This document shows, in pieces, positions 1 through 7,416 of a DNA stretch of 64,000 bases (position 1 is the stretch's first letter; every line of letters begins with the position of its first letter). This DNA comes from an uncultured Maribacter sp. GTDB lineage: Bacteria > Bacteroidota > Bacteroidia > Flavobacteriales > Flavobacteriaceae. The translations under genes were made by a program, and so were the position numbers. The stretch covers positions 992,001-1,056,000 of the forward strand of contig CANNFY010000001.1 in the NCBI GenBank assembly GCA_947504045.1, read 5' to 3'. Under the pieces are notes generated by a model. That model made no database searches. It was not told the DNA's origin and saw only the letters and a program-made list of their open reading frames with translations.

Positions 1-90
1 TTGCCCCAAATCTTACCATGAACTTAACCTACTTATGCTATGGCAAAACTAAAATAGTCTTGTACCATACCATAGTAGCATATTGCCGCT

Positions 91-144
91 GAAATGTACT
101 TTTTATCGATGAAATACACAATCGTGTGCATTTCATCGATAAAA
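91..144. promoter_or_regulatory. Phased direct and inverted repeat element (putative operator)
   Basis: Seen directly: GAAATGTAC at 91-99 and GAAATACAC at 111-119 are direct repeats 20 bp apart. The second copy is also the left half of a near-perfect hairpin: arms 101-120 and 125-144 (each 20 nt, core ATCGATGAAAT) around ATCG, with one mismatch. It lies just downstream of the PurF-like gene's stop, so it either closes that transcript or serves a gene left of the window. There is no T-run after either arm, which argues against a simple terminator. The same core recurs at 3091-3126 and 38462-38520, so a protein-binding site is the better reading (inference). Confidence 0.6.
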
Positions 145-146
145 TC

Positions 147-2045
147 TTAATAAGCCCTTTCGTTTTTACCTTCATAAAAGTTAATAAAAGCTTTATTAAC
201 AACTCTGTTTCCTCCAGGAGTTGGATAGTTTCCTGTAAAGTACCAGTCTCCTAGGTTTTTTGGACAGGCTTCATGTAAACTTTCTATAGTTTGGTAGATG
301 ATATCTACTTTAGCTTTTATTTCTGGTGGACTAAGTAATTCTCCAATTTTCTTTGATATTTCTAAAGCTGTAAAAGGAGCATAAAATTCTTTTACATAAT
401 TTATTACATCTTTATCGTCGGATGTAATTTGTAATTTACACTTGTTGTAAATGTCTTCTACAACATTCATGGTGTTATTCTCTTTATGTAATTCTAATGC
501 TGCTCTAAACGCTATAAAGTCTTCTAGTTTTGCCATATCTATACCATAGCAATCCGGATATCGTATTTGTGGAGCAGAAGAAACAACAATAATTTTACCA
601 GGATCTAAACGATCTAAAATTCTTAAAATACTTTTTTTAAGTGTTGTACCTCTTACAATACTATCATCTATAATTACAAGGTTATCTCCTTTTTTTACAG
701 AGCCGTAAGAAATATCATAAACATGAGCTACTAAGTCATCTCTACTACTGTCTTGTGTAATAAATGTTCTTAGTTTGGCATCTTTAATTGCTACTTTTTC
801 TATTCTTGGTCTTACTTTTAAAATTTCATGTAACTCTTCACTTGTAATAGCACTACCTAAGGCTAAAATTTGCTCTTCTTTCTTTTTGTTTAGATAGTTT
901 TGTGCTTCTTTAACCATTCCAAAAAAGGAAGTCTCAGCTGTATTTGGTATATAAGAAAATACAGTGTTTTTAATATCATTATTAATAGATTTTAAAATTT
1001 GAGGAAATAATAGTTTTCCTAATTCCTTTCTCTCTTGGTATATTTCTTTATCACTACCTCTAGAAAAATAAATACGTTCAAAAGAGCATGCTTTTCTTTC
1101 TGTAGGCTCTAAAATGGGTTTAATTGCTGATTGCCCACTTTTTTTAATAATTAATGCGTGTCCAGGATCTATTTCTTGAACAGACTCGTAAGGCACATTA
1201 AATACAGTTTGTATTACGGGTCTTTCAGAGGCAACTACAACAACTTCGTCGTCTTTATAATAGTATGCAGGTCTTATTCCTCCTGGGTCTCTAAGTACAA
1301 AAGCATCTCCATGCCCTAATAATCCGGCCATTGCATAACCTCCATCAAAATTCTTTGCAGCACGTTTTAAAATTTTAGATACTTTTAAACGCTCTGCAAT
1401 TAAAGGAGAAGCCTCTCTTTTAGTATATCCTTCTTTTTTTACTTGTTTATAAATTTTAGCAACCGCATCATCTAAAAAATGACCAATTTTTTCCATAACA
1501 GTAACGGTATCTGCCATTTCTTTTGGGTGTTGCCCTATGTGTACAAGATTGTCAAAAAGCTCATTAACATTAGTCATGTTAAAGTTACCTGCAACAATTA
1601 AATTACGGTGCATCCAGTTATTTTGTCTTAGAAAAGGGTGCACACTTTCTATACTATTTTTACCAAAAGTACCGTAACGTACATGCCCTAACAATAATTC
1701 TCCTATATAAGGTATGTTCTTTTTTTGTAAAGCAACATCGTCTAAATATTCTGGGTGTTCTTTAAAGGCATTATTTATTCTTTGGTTTACTTGTGCAAAG
1801 ATATCTTGTATAGGTTGCTGCTGTGCAGAACGTACTCTACTCATATACCTTTCTCCAGGCTCCATGTCTAATTTAATACTAGCTAAACCAGCACCATCTT
1901 GTCCACGATTGTGCTGTTTTTCCATCATTAAATACATTTTATTTACACCATAAAAAGCGGTACCGTATTTTTCTTTATAATATTCTAGGGGTTTTAGTAA
2001 TCGAATTACAGAAATTCCACATTCATGTTTAATGGCGTCACTCAT
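147..2045 (-). CDS. PurF-type amidophosphoribosyltransferase paralog (long form)
   Basis: The enzyme family moves ammonia from glutamine to PRPP, making phosphoribosylamine at the start of purine synthesis. The N-terminal class II glutamine amidotransferase domain has the nucleophile Cys9 (ECGI, so an eight-residue leader would need removal), the GHVRYGT motif and a HPF motif. The C-terminal PRTase domain has an intact PRPP loop (DDSIVRGTT, about 460-468) and SSAPQIRYP. At 632 aa it is clearly longer than ordinary PurF (about 450-510). The oxyanion loop that reads N-G-N-(L/I)-x-N in PurF reads G-N-F-N-M-T-N here, so the usual Gly is apparently Phe. It follows a pfkB gene on the same strand with a terminator-like hairpin just before its ATG. 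It could be a working PurF or a diverged paralog. The PRTase call is firm; the true substrate is not. Confidence 0.8.
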   Translation of the reverse strand: MSDAIKHECGISVIRLLKPLEYYKEKYGTAFYGVNKMYLMMEKQHNRGQDGAGLASIKLDMEPGERYMSRVRSAQQQPIQDIFAQVNQRINNAFKEHPEYLDDVALQKKNIPYIGELLLGHVRYGTFGKNSIESVHPFLRQNNWMHRNLIVAGNFNMTNVNELFDNLVHIGQHPKEMADTVTVMEKIGHFLDDAVAKIYKQVKKEGYTKREASPLIAERLKVSKILKRAAKNFDGGYAMAGLLGHGDAFVLRDPGGIRPAYYYKDDEVVVVASERPVIQTVFNVPYESVQEIDPGHALIIKKSGQSAIKPILEPTERKACSFERIYFSRGSDKEIYQERKELGKLLFPQILKSINNDIKNTVFSYIPNTAETSFFGMVKEAQNYLNKKKEEQILALGSAITSEELHEILKVRPRIEKVAIKDAKLRTFITQDSSRDDLVAHVYDISYGSVKKGDNLVIIDDSIVRGTTLKKSILRILDRLDPGKIIVVSSAPQIRYPDCYGIDMAKLEDFIAFRAALELHKENNTMNVVEDIYNKCKLQITSDDKDVINYVKEFYAPFTALEISKKIGELLSPPEIKAKVDIIYQTIESLHEACPKNLGDWYFTGNYPTPGGNRVVNKAFINFYEGKNERAY

Positions 2046-2062
2046 TACGTTATTTTAGAATT

Positions 2063-2084
2063 AAAAAAGCCCCAAAAAAGGGGC
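2063..2084 (-). terminator. Rho-independent terminator or attenuator between pfkB and the PurF-like gene
   Basis: GCCCC (2069-2073) and GGGGC (2080-2084) form a stem around six A/T bases. On the minus strand it is followed by TTTTTTAA. It ends the pfkB transcript, yet lies only about 18 bp before the ATG at 2045, so it may act as an attenuator for the downstream gene. Confidence 0.7.
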
Positions 2085-2090
2085 GTTAAT

Positions 2091-3017
2091 TTATGTTAGT
2101 TTAATATCAAACTGTGTTAATGTTTTAAATTGGTGAAGTCTTTCATTTACTTCTTCACGCTTTAAATCTTCCATTCTAGCTGTTCCAAATTTTTCTACTG
2201 AGAATGATGCAAGGTTAGAACCGTGTATTACAGCATTTTTTATATTTGAAAAACTCGTACTTTTTGTTGAAGCTAAAAATCCAGAAAAACCTCCTGCAAA
2301 AGTATCTCCAGCACCAGTTGGATCAAATACCTCTTCTAAAGGTAAGGCTGGTGCAAAGAAAATTTCTTTGTTATGAAATAATAAAGCACCATGTTCTCCT
2401 TTTTTAATAACTACGTATTTAGGTCCCATTTCATGAATTTTAGCAGCAGCTTTAACCAAAGAATATTCGCCAGTTAACTGTCTTGCTTCTTCATCATTTA
2501 TGGTAATAACATCAATCTTTTTTATAACCTCTATTAATTCTTCTAGCGCATTATCCATCCAAAAATTCATAGTGTCTAAAACTATAAAATCTGGTTTTTT
2601 CTTCATTTGATTTATTACACTTAGTTGCGTGCTAGGATGTAAATTTCCGAGCATAACAACATTTGCATCTTTAAAATGTTCTGGAACAACAGGGTTAAAA
2701 TCTGCTAAAACATTTAGTTCTGTGGTAATAGTGTCTCTAGAATTAAGGTCGTTATGGTATTTGCCTTCCCAAAAGAATGTTTTTCCTCCTTTTACAATTT
2801 CTAGAGCAGAAAGATCTATATTTTTACTTTTAAGTAGGTCTATATGTTCTTGTGGAAAATCCTCTCCAACTATAGAAACTATTGCAGATTCTACATCAAA
2901 TTGAGACGCTGCTAGACCAATAAAAGTAGCAGCTCCTCCTAAAATCTTATCTGTTTTCCCAAATGGAGTTTCTATAGCATCAAATGCTACGGTACCAACA
3001 ATTAATAATTTACCCAT
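2091..3017 (-). CDS. PfkB-family (ribokinase-type) sugar/nucleoside kinase
   Basis: A cytoplasmic kinase of the ribokinase superfamily, which phosphorylates a hydroxymethyl group of a sugar or nucleoside with ATP. Seen: the N-terminal GG substrate motif (LGGAATFIG, about 27-35) and the C-terminal signature DPTGAGDTFAGG starting at residue 232, whose Asp238 is the expected catalytic base. At 308 aa it has normal family length. The substrate cannot be read from sequence; the neighbour is a PRPP-using enzyme, which makes a ribosyl compound or adenosine plausible (inference). The ATG at 3017 has a good -7 box upstream, and the repeated 20-bp element lies about 75-110 bp upstream. Confidence 0.85.
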   Translation of the reverse strand: MGKLLIVGTVAFDAIETPFGKTDKILGGAATFIGLAASQFDVESAIVSIVGEDFPQEHIDLLKSKNIDLSALEIVKGGKTFFWEGKYHNDLNSRDTITTELNVLADFNPVVPEHFKDANVVMLGNLHPSTQLSVINQMKKKPDFIVLDTMNFWMDNALEELIEVIKKIDVITINDEEARQLTGEYSLVKAAAKIHEMGPKYVVIKKGEHGALLFHNKEIFFAPALPLEEVFDPTGAGDTFAGGFSGFLASTKSTSFSNIKNAVIHGSNLASFSVEKFGTARMEDLKREEVNERLHQFKTLTQFDIKLT

Positions 3018-3038
3018 TCTATTAAAAAAATTAAGTCA

Positions 3039-3046
3039 CAAATATA
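3039..3046 (-). promoter_or_regulatory. Candidate -7 box for pfkB
   Basis: On the minus strand these bases read TATATTTG, an exact match to the Bacteroidota -7 consensus TAnnTTTG, 22 bp before the pfkB ATG. No convincing -33 TTG sits at the usual distance, which fits an activator-dependent promoter served by the repeat element at 3091-3126 (inference). Confidence 0.5.
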
Positions 3047-3090
3047 GTGCTTTGAAAAACGAAAAACAGCTGCCTTTTAGTCAAAAAAGT

Positions 3091-3126
3091 AAAATTTCAT
3101 CGATCCTTAAGAATTTTTATCGAAAA
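3091..3126 (-). promoter_or_regulatory. Phased direct-repeat element upstream of pfkB
   Basis: On the minus strand two copies, TTTTTCGATAAAAATTC and ATCGATGAAATTTT, have their CGAT cores exactly 20 bp apart (at 3121 and 3101). They match the core of the elements at 91-144 and 38462-38520. The element lies between the RNase H stop and the pfkB promoter, in the position of an activator site. Confidence 0.55.
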
Positions 3127-3140
3127 AGAATAAATAGGTA

Positions 3141-3776
3141 CTATTTTCTACCAAAATCTGCAGGAATTTCTCCCCATGCTTTAGTTTCCCATTTTACAAT
3201 AACAGTTTTGTAAGAATTTTTTTGCAGCCAATCTATTGCTCTTTCTATTAAAACAAAAAGGGCTTTGTTTTTTGCGTTTGGTGTTAATTTGGTATTACAC
3301 GTTTTTTTACGAACCCAACTCATTGCAGTTCTTGAGTCTGTATACAGAATGCGATCGCTGTTATGTTTTTTTAAAAAAGCTAAACCATGAACAAGTGCCA
3401 GAAATTCGCCAATATTATTAGTGCCTTGCTCAAAAGGACCTTGATGAAATAGCCTTTTTCCTGTTTTAGAGTCTACACCTTGGTATTCCATAATACCAGG
3501 GTTTCCACTAGATGCAGCATCTACTGCAATAGAATTATAGTTTGGCAAACCATATTTTGCAAGCTCTTCTTTAGATAAAGTAGTTTTTTTTGCTTTTTGC
3601 CCTTTATAGTCATTATAATTTCCATTAAAAGCAGTTTGAGCGGTGGTTAAAGAATCAAAAGATTTGTATTGTGCTCCTTTATAACCTGTAATAGCAGCTT
3701 TACATTCTTTCCAAGAAGTATAAATTCCAGGTTTTAAACCTTGCCAAACCACATAAAATTTTTTCTTAGTAGCCAT
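3141..3776 (-). CDS. Ribonuclease HI with N-terminal viroplasmin domain
   Basis: Degrades the RNA strand of RNA-DNA hybrids in the cytoplasm. Residues about 5-52 form the caulimovirus-viroplasmin-type RNA/hybrid-binding module (FYVVWQGLKPGIYTSW). Residues about 80-211 form the RNase H fold. All four metal-binding acids are visible: Asp86 (VDAASSGNPG), Glu124 (NIGEFLAL), Asp147 (YTDSRTA) and Asp207 (PADFG). At 211 aa it matches the usual length of this two-domain type. The ATG overlaps the purN stop by one base (TAATG), so translation is probably coupled to purN. The bacterial gene is usually annotated as rnhA; I leave the symbol blank because a second RNase H may exist elsewhere. Confidence 0.9.
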   Translation of the reverse strand: MATKKKFYVVWQGLKPGIYTSWKECKAAITGYKGAQYKSFDSLTTAQTAFNGNYNDYKGQKAKKTTLSKEELAKYGLPNYNSIAVDAASSGNPGIMEYQGVDSKTGKRLFHQGPFEQGTNNIGEFLALVHGLAFLKKHNSDRILYTDSRTAMSWVRKKTCNTKLTPNAKNKALFVLIERAIDWLQKNSYKTVIVKWETKAWGEIPADFGRK

Positions 3777-4345
3777 TATACTTCTAAAAGTAGTTTTTCT
3801 ATTACTTTAGGAAAATACTCATATTCTAATTGGTGTACTTTAGAGGCAATATCTTCCATAGAATCTGATGGGTTTACAAGTGTTTTTTCTTGCTGAATTA
3901 TTGCTCCTTCGTCATAATTTTCATTCACAAAATGGATTGTAATGCCAGTTTCTGTCTCATTATTTTCTTTTACAGCCTTATGAACATTATTTCCGTACAT
4001 TCCTTTGCCTCCATATTTTGGCAGTAAAGCAGGATGTATATTTACTATTTTATTTGGAAAATTTGTAATCAAGTTTGATGGTATTTTCCATAAGAAACCA
4101 GCTAAAATAATTAGGTCAGGTTTGTACGATTGTAAAATTTTTAAAACACAATCCGTACTAGAAAAAGCATTTTTATTAAAATATAAACAATTGATTTTTA
4201 ATCTATTACACCTATCTATAACTTTGGCATCTCTTTTGTTAGTAAGTACACAGGCAATAGTAACGTTTACATTATTCTGAAAATACTGTACTATGTTTTC
4301 AACATTAGAACCAGAGCCAGAAGCAAATAAAACAATATTTTTCAT
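3776..4345 (-). CDS. purN: Phosphoribosylglycinamide formyltransferase
   Basis: Transfers a formyl group from 10-formyl-THF to GAR, the third step of purine synthesis. The protein (189 aa) starts MKNIVLFASGSGSN, the standard N-terminus with its phosphate-binding loop. A longer frame upstream to 4396 begins at a non-ATG codon and adds 17 residues with no family counterpart, so the ATG at 4345 is chosen. The catalytic Asn and His of the NIHPALLP motif and the Asp of NENYDEG are present. It shares a TAATG overlap with the downstream RNase H and is divergent from acpP. Confidence 0.93.
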   Translation of the reverse strand: MKNIVLFASGSGSNVENIVQYFQNNVNVTIACVLTNKRDAKVIDRCNRLKINCLYFNKNAFSSTDCVLKILQSYKPDLIILAGFLWKIPSNLITNFPNKIVNIHPALLPKYGGKGMYGNNVHKAVKENNETETGITIHFVNENYDEGAIIQQEKTLVNPSDSMEDIASKVHQLEYEYFPKVIEKLLLEV

Positions 4346-4439
4346 GAGGTAAAAAACGTTATATAAATAAAAATTTCTAGGGCTAAAATACCACACTTGT
4401 ATTTAATTTTCTTAAATTACATGACATTTTAACGACAAA

Positions 4440-4472
4440 TTGTGTTATTAAACCATAAGTTTTTTATTTTTG
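4440..4472 (+). promoter_or_regulatory. acpP promoter, Bacteroidota type
   Basis: TTG at 4440-4442 and TATTTTTG at 4465-4472 fit the Bacteroidota consensus TTG-N(17-23)-TAnnTTTG with a 22-bp spacer. The acpP ATG follows 33 bp later. It is the clearest promoter in the window. Confidence 0.75.
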
Positions 4473-4505
4473 CCAACAATTTAAATTTTTAAAACCAATA
4501 TTATT

Positions 4506-4739
4506 ATGTCAGACATTGCATCAAGAGTTAAAGCTATCATCGTTGATAAATTAGGAGTTGATGAAAACGAAGTGGTAACGGAAGCTAGCTTTACTAATGA
4601 CTTAGGAGCAGATTCACTAGATACTGTTGAGTTGATTATGGAATTCGAAAAAGAGTTCGATATTCAAATCCCTGATGATCAAGCTGAAAATATCGCAACA
4701 GTTGGCCAGGCCATAAGCTATATAGAAGAAGCGAAGTAA
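4506..4739 (+). CDS. acpP: Acyl carrier protein
   Basis: The cytoplasmic carrier of growing fatty acyl chains in type II fatty acid synthesis. The 77-residue acidic protein has the phosphopantetheine attachment motif DSLDTVEL with Ser37, at the normal place. It is followed by fabF, its usual partner, and preceded by a good promoter. A hairpin with a long T-run sits between acpP and fabF and would let acpP be made in excess over fabF, as the pathway needs. Confidence 0.98.
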   Translation: MSDIASRVKAIIVDKLGVDENEVVTEASFTNDLGADSLDTVELIMEFEKEFDIQIPDDQAENIATVGQAISYIEEAK

Positions 4740-4769
4740 TCTTATGATTTCTTAAAAAGTTTTTAAATT

Positions 4770-4807
4770 ATCCATGTGGTAAATATGCTGCATGGATATT
4801 TTTTTTT
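4770..4807 (+). terminator. Partial terminator between acpP and fabF
   Basis: ATCCATG (4770-4776) and CATGGAT (4791-4797) form a stem with a 14-nt loop, followed by eight or more T residues. fabF has no obvious strong promoter of its own after it, so a leaky terminator that sets the acpP/fabF ratio is likely (inference). Confidence 0.6.
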
Positions 4808-4846
4808 AAATTTCACTTTATTAAGTATTAACAAACACCAGGTTTA

Positions 4847-6097
4847 ATGCAATTAAAAAGAGTTGTAGTTACTGGATTGGGTGCTTTAACACCTATAGGT
4901 AATAATATAGAGGAGTATTGGAATGCTTTAATCGAAGGTAAAAGTGGGTCTGCCCCAGTTACCTATTACGATACCGAAAAGTTTAAAACCAAATTTGCTT
5001 GCGAATTAAAAGGGTATAACCCTTTAGACCATTTTGATAGAAAAGAAGCACGTAAACTAGATAAGTTTGCACAATATGCTTTAGTTGCTTCAGATGAAGC
5101 AATTCTAGATTCTGGCTTAGATTTAGATACTATAGATAAATTTAGAGTTGGGGTTATTTGGGGAGCTGGTATTGGAGGATTAGAAACTTTTCAAAACGAG
5201 GTAATGAATTTTGCCGAAGGAGATGGTACGCCAAGGTTTAACCCTTTCTTTATTCCAAAAATGATAGCAGATATTGCTCCAGGAAACATATCTATAAAAC
5301 ATGGTTTTATGGGAGCTAATTACACAACAGTATCTGCCTGTGCATCTTCTGCTAATGCAATGATAGATGCTATGAATAATATTCGTTTAGGATATTCAGA
5401 TGTTATTGTAACTGGAGGTAGTGAAGCTGCAGTAACCATAGCAGGTATGGGTGGTTTTGGAGCCATGCATGCTTTATCTAAAAGAAATGAAAGTCCAGAA
5501 ACAGCATCAAGACCTTTTGATGCTAATAGAGATGGATTTGTTCTTGGAGAAGGAGCAGGTGCTTTAATTTTAGAAGAATATGAGCATGCAAAAGCAAGAG
5601 GAGCAAAAATATATGCAGAAGTATTAGGTGGAGGTTTATCTAATGATGCTTACCATATGACAGCACCACATCCAGACGGTATAGGAGTTGTTCGTGTAAT
5701 GGAAAATTGTTTAAAAGATGCTGGTTTAAATCCAGAAGATGTAGATGCAATTAATACACACGGTACATCAACACCTTTAGGAGACGTTGCAGAATTAAAA
5801 GCAATATCTAAAGTTTTTGGCGAACACGCCGAAAAAATAAATATTAACTCTACAAAGTCTATGACTGGGCATTTGCTAGGAGCAGCAGGAGCTATAGAGG
5901 CAATTGCATCTATTTTAGCAATGAAACATAGTATTGTGCCACCAACAATTAACCATACTACGGTAGATGAAAATATAGACCCAAAATTAAATTTAACATT
6001 AAACAAGGCTCAAAAAAGAGAAGTTAATGTAGCACTTAGTAACACATTTGGTTTTGGAGGTCATAACGCTTGTGTTATATTTAAAAAAATAAGCTAA
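4847..6097 (+). CDS. fabF: Beta-ketoacyl-ACP synthase II
   Basis: Condenses malonyl-ACP with acyl-ACP to lengthen fatty acids. The 416-residue thiolase-fold protein carries the complete Cys-His-His triad: Cys165 (VSACASSAN), His305 (NTHGTSTPLGD) and His342 (TGHLLGAAGA). This triad and the length identify a KAS I/II enzyme rather than KAS III. It lies after acpP, and rnc follows 6 bp later, so fabF and rnc are probably co-transcribed. Confidence 0.97.
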   Translation: MQLKRVVVTGLGALTPIGNNIEEYWNALIEGKSGSAPVTYYDTEKFKTKFACELKGYNPLDHFDRKEARKLDKFAQYALVASDEAILDSGLDLDTIDKFRVGVIWGAGIGGLETFQNEVMNFAEGDGTPRFNPFFIPKMIADIAPGNISIKHGFMGANYTTVSACASSANAMIDAMNNIRLGYSDVIVTGGSEAAVTIAGMGGFGAMHALSKRNESPETASRPFDANRDGFVLGEGAGALILEEYEHAKARGAKIYAEVLGGGLSNDAYHMTAPHPDGIGVVRVMENCLKDAGLNPEDVDAINTHGTSTPLGDVAELKAISKVFGEHAEKININSTKSMTGHLLGAAGAIEAIASILAMKHSIVPPTINHTTVDENIDPKLNLTLNKAQKREVNVALSNTFGFGGHNACVIFKKIS

Positions 6098-6103
6098 GAC
6101 TGC

Positions 6104-6841
6104 ATGAGTTTCCCATATAATATATTTAATTCCCATTCTAAAGAGGATGGGGGTTTTTTATTGGGAATAAAAGCAATACTAGGGTTTAAACCCAAAAATC
6201 TTCAAATATATAGAAAAGCATTTTTGCATAGATCTGTAAATATAAAAGATGCAAATGGTGTTCCTATGAATTATGAAAGGCTAGAGTTTTTAGGAGATTC
6301 TATGCTCGGAACAATTATTTCTAAATTTTTATATAATGAGGTTCCGGAAGGAGACGAAGGCTATTTAACAAAAATGAGGTCCAAAATTGTAAGTAGAGAG
6401 CACCTTAACGAGCTAGGAAAAGACTTAGGATTAATAAATTTTGTAGAAAGTAGAATACCAAAAACGCATTTTGGAGATAATATACACGGTAATGTTTTTG
6501 AAGCACTTATAGGAGCAATATATTTAGACCGTGGCTATAAATACTGCGAGATTTTTATAACCAAAAAAGTTATAAACCCATATGTAGATATAGAGCAGTT
6601 AGAAGGAAAAGTAATTAGTTACAAAAGCCTTGTAATAGAGTGGTGCCAAAAACAAAAAAAGACATTTAAATATAATGTCTATGAAGATACAGGCAACGAT
6701 GAGTTAAAACATTTTGCAGTAAAATTATCTATAGATAATGCTATTGTTGCAAAAGCAAGAGCAACCTCTAAGAAAAAAGCAGAAGAAAGAGCTTCTAAAA
6801 GAGCATATTTTGCTCTTCAAAACAAAATAAACCATTCTTAG
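6104..6841 (+). CDS. rnc: Ribonuclease III
   Basis: Cuts double-stranded RNA, including rRNA precursors. Residues about 25-160 form the endonuclease domain with the signature YERLEFLGDS (57-66), which holds the catalytic Glu and Asp, and a second acidic motif NVFEALIGAIYLD. Residues about 170-240 form a dsRNA-binding domain ending in a Lys/Arg/Ala-rich helix. At 245 aa it has normal length. It follows fabF by 6 bp. Confidence 0.97.
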   Translation: MSFPYNIFNSHSKEDGGFLLGIKAILGFKPKNLQIYRKAFLHRSVNIKDANGVPMNYERLEFLGDSMLGTIISKFLYNEVPEGDEGYLTKMRSKIVSREHLNELGKDLGLINFVESRIPKTHFGDNIHGNVFEALIGAIYLDRGYKYCEIFITKKVINPYVDIEQLEGKVISYKSLVIEWCQKQKKTFKYNVYEDTGNDELKHFAVKLSIDNAIVAKARATSKKKAEERASKRAYFALQNKINHS

Positions 6842-6928
6842 TTTATTTTTTTTACACACTATAACGTTATAGTAACACTTTCATAATTTTATTATAATTT
6901 CTTAACTACACCGATGACTAATAAATCC

Positions 6929-6936
6929 TATATTTG
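6929..6936 (+). promoter_or_regulatory. Candidate -7 box before the IPExxxVDY gene
   Basis: TATATTTG matches TAnnTTTG exactly and lies 13 bp before the ATG at 6950. A start at the upstream ATG (6914) would place this box inside the coding region, which supports the shorter start. No clear -33 element. Confidence 0.4.
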
Positions 6937-6949
6937 TTATTTATGGTCT

Positions 6950-7414
6950 ATGGTAGCAGTACATAAAATAACAGAAGATTTTTATGATGATAGTTTTATA
7001 TTAATTGCTATACATAGTAGTTTGCCAGATTATGCTTTAGTATATAACTTAAATAGTAGTTTAAAAGCAAAATTTAAAAGGTCAAAAAAAGATTTAGATG
7101 TATCTAACATAGTATCATTTCCTTTTTTTGAGTGGGATGATGAAATAAAAGATAGATATTGGACCTTAATAGCAAACTTTAGTAGTAAAAAAGAGAACTT
7201 AGTAACTTCAGATTTATTTAAAGACGAAGTAACATTTACTAAGCATTATTTAGTAACAGAACACAAAGAAATAGATTATTTTCTTAAAATTGAAGAAGAA
7301 GACGCGCATATGATAGTAGATATTATAAAAGCGCTAAAAAATATACCAAAAATAATAACAGCATATATAATAGATGCTGAAAAATTAAAATCTAAGAACA
7401 ACTTAATATTTTAA
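6950..7414 (+). CDS. IPExxxVDY family protein
   Basis: A conserved Bacteroidota protein of unknown function, named for a sequence motif of the family. Seen: about 154 aa, soluble, no signal peptide or membrane segment, with the conserved start VAVHKI, a DYALVYNLN segment and acidic stretches. The frame extends to an ATG at 6914, but the 12 extra residues (MTNKSYICYLWS) are not typical and contain the candidate -7 box, so 6950 is preferred. It sits between rnc and pyk, 2 bp before pyk, so it is probably co-transcribed with the kinase. No activity can be inferred. Confidence 0.8.
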   Translation: MVAVHKITEDFYDDSFILIAIHSSLPDYALVYNLNSSLKAKFKRSKKDLDVSNIVSFPFFEWDDEIKDRYWTLIANFSSKKENLVTSDLFKDEVTFTKHYLVTEHKEIDYFLKIEEEDAHMIVDIIKALKNIPKIITAYIIDAEKLKSKNNLIF

Positions 7415-7416
7415 CT

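Noticed and set aside
38-74. CTATGG ... CCATAG inverted repeat at the left edge
   Set aside because: Only six bases pair over a long loop, as expected by chance in AT-rich DNA.
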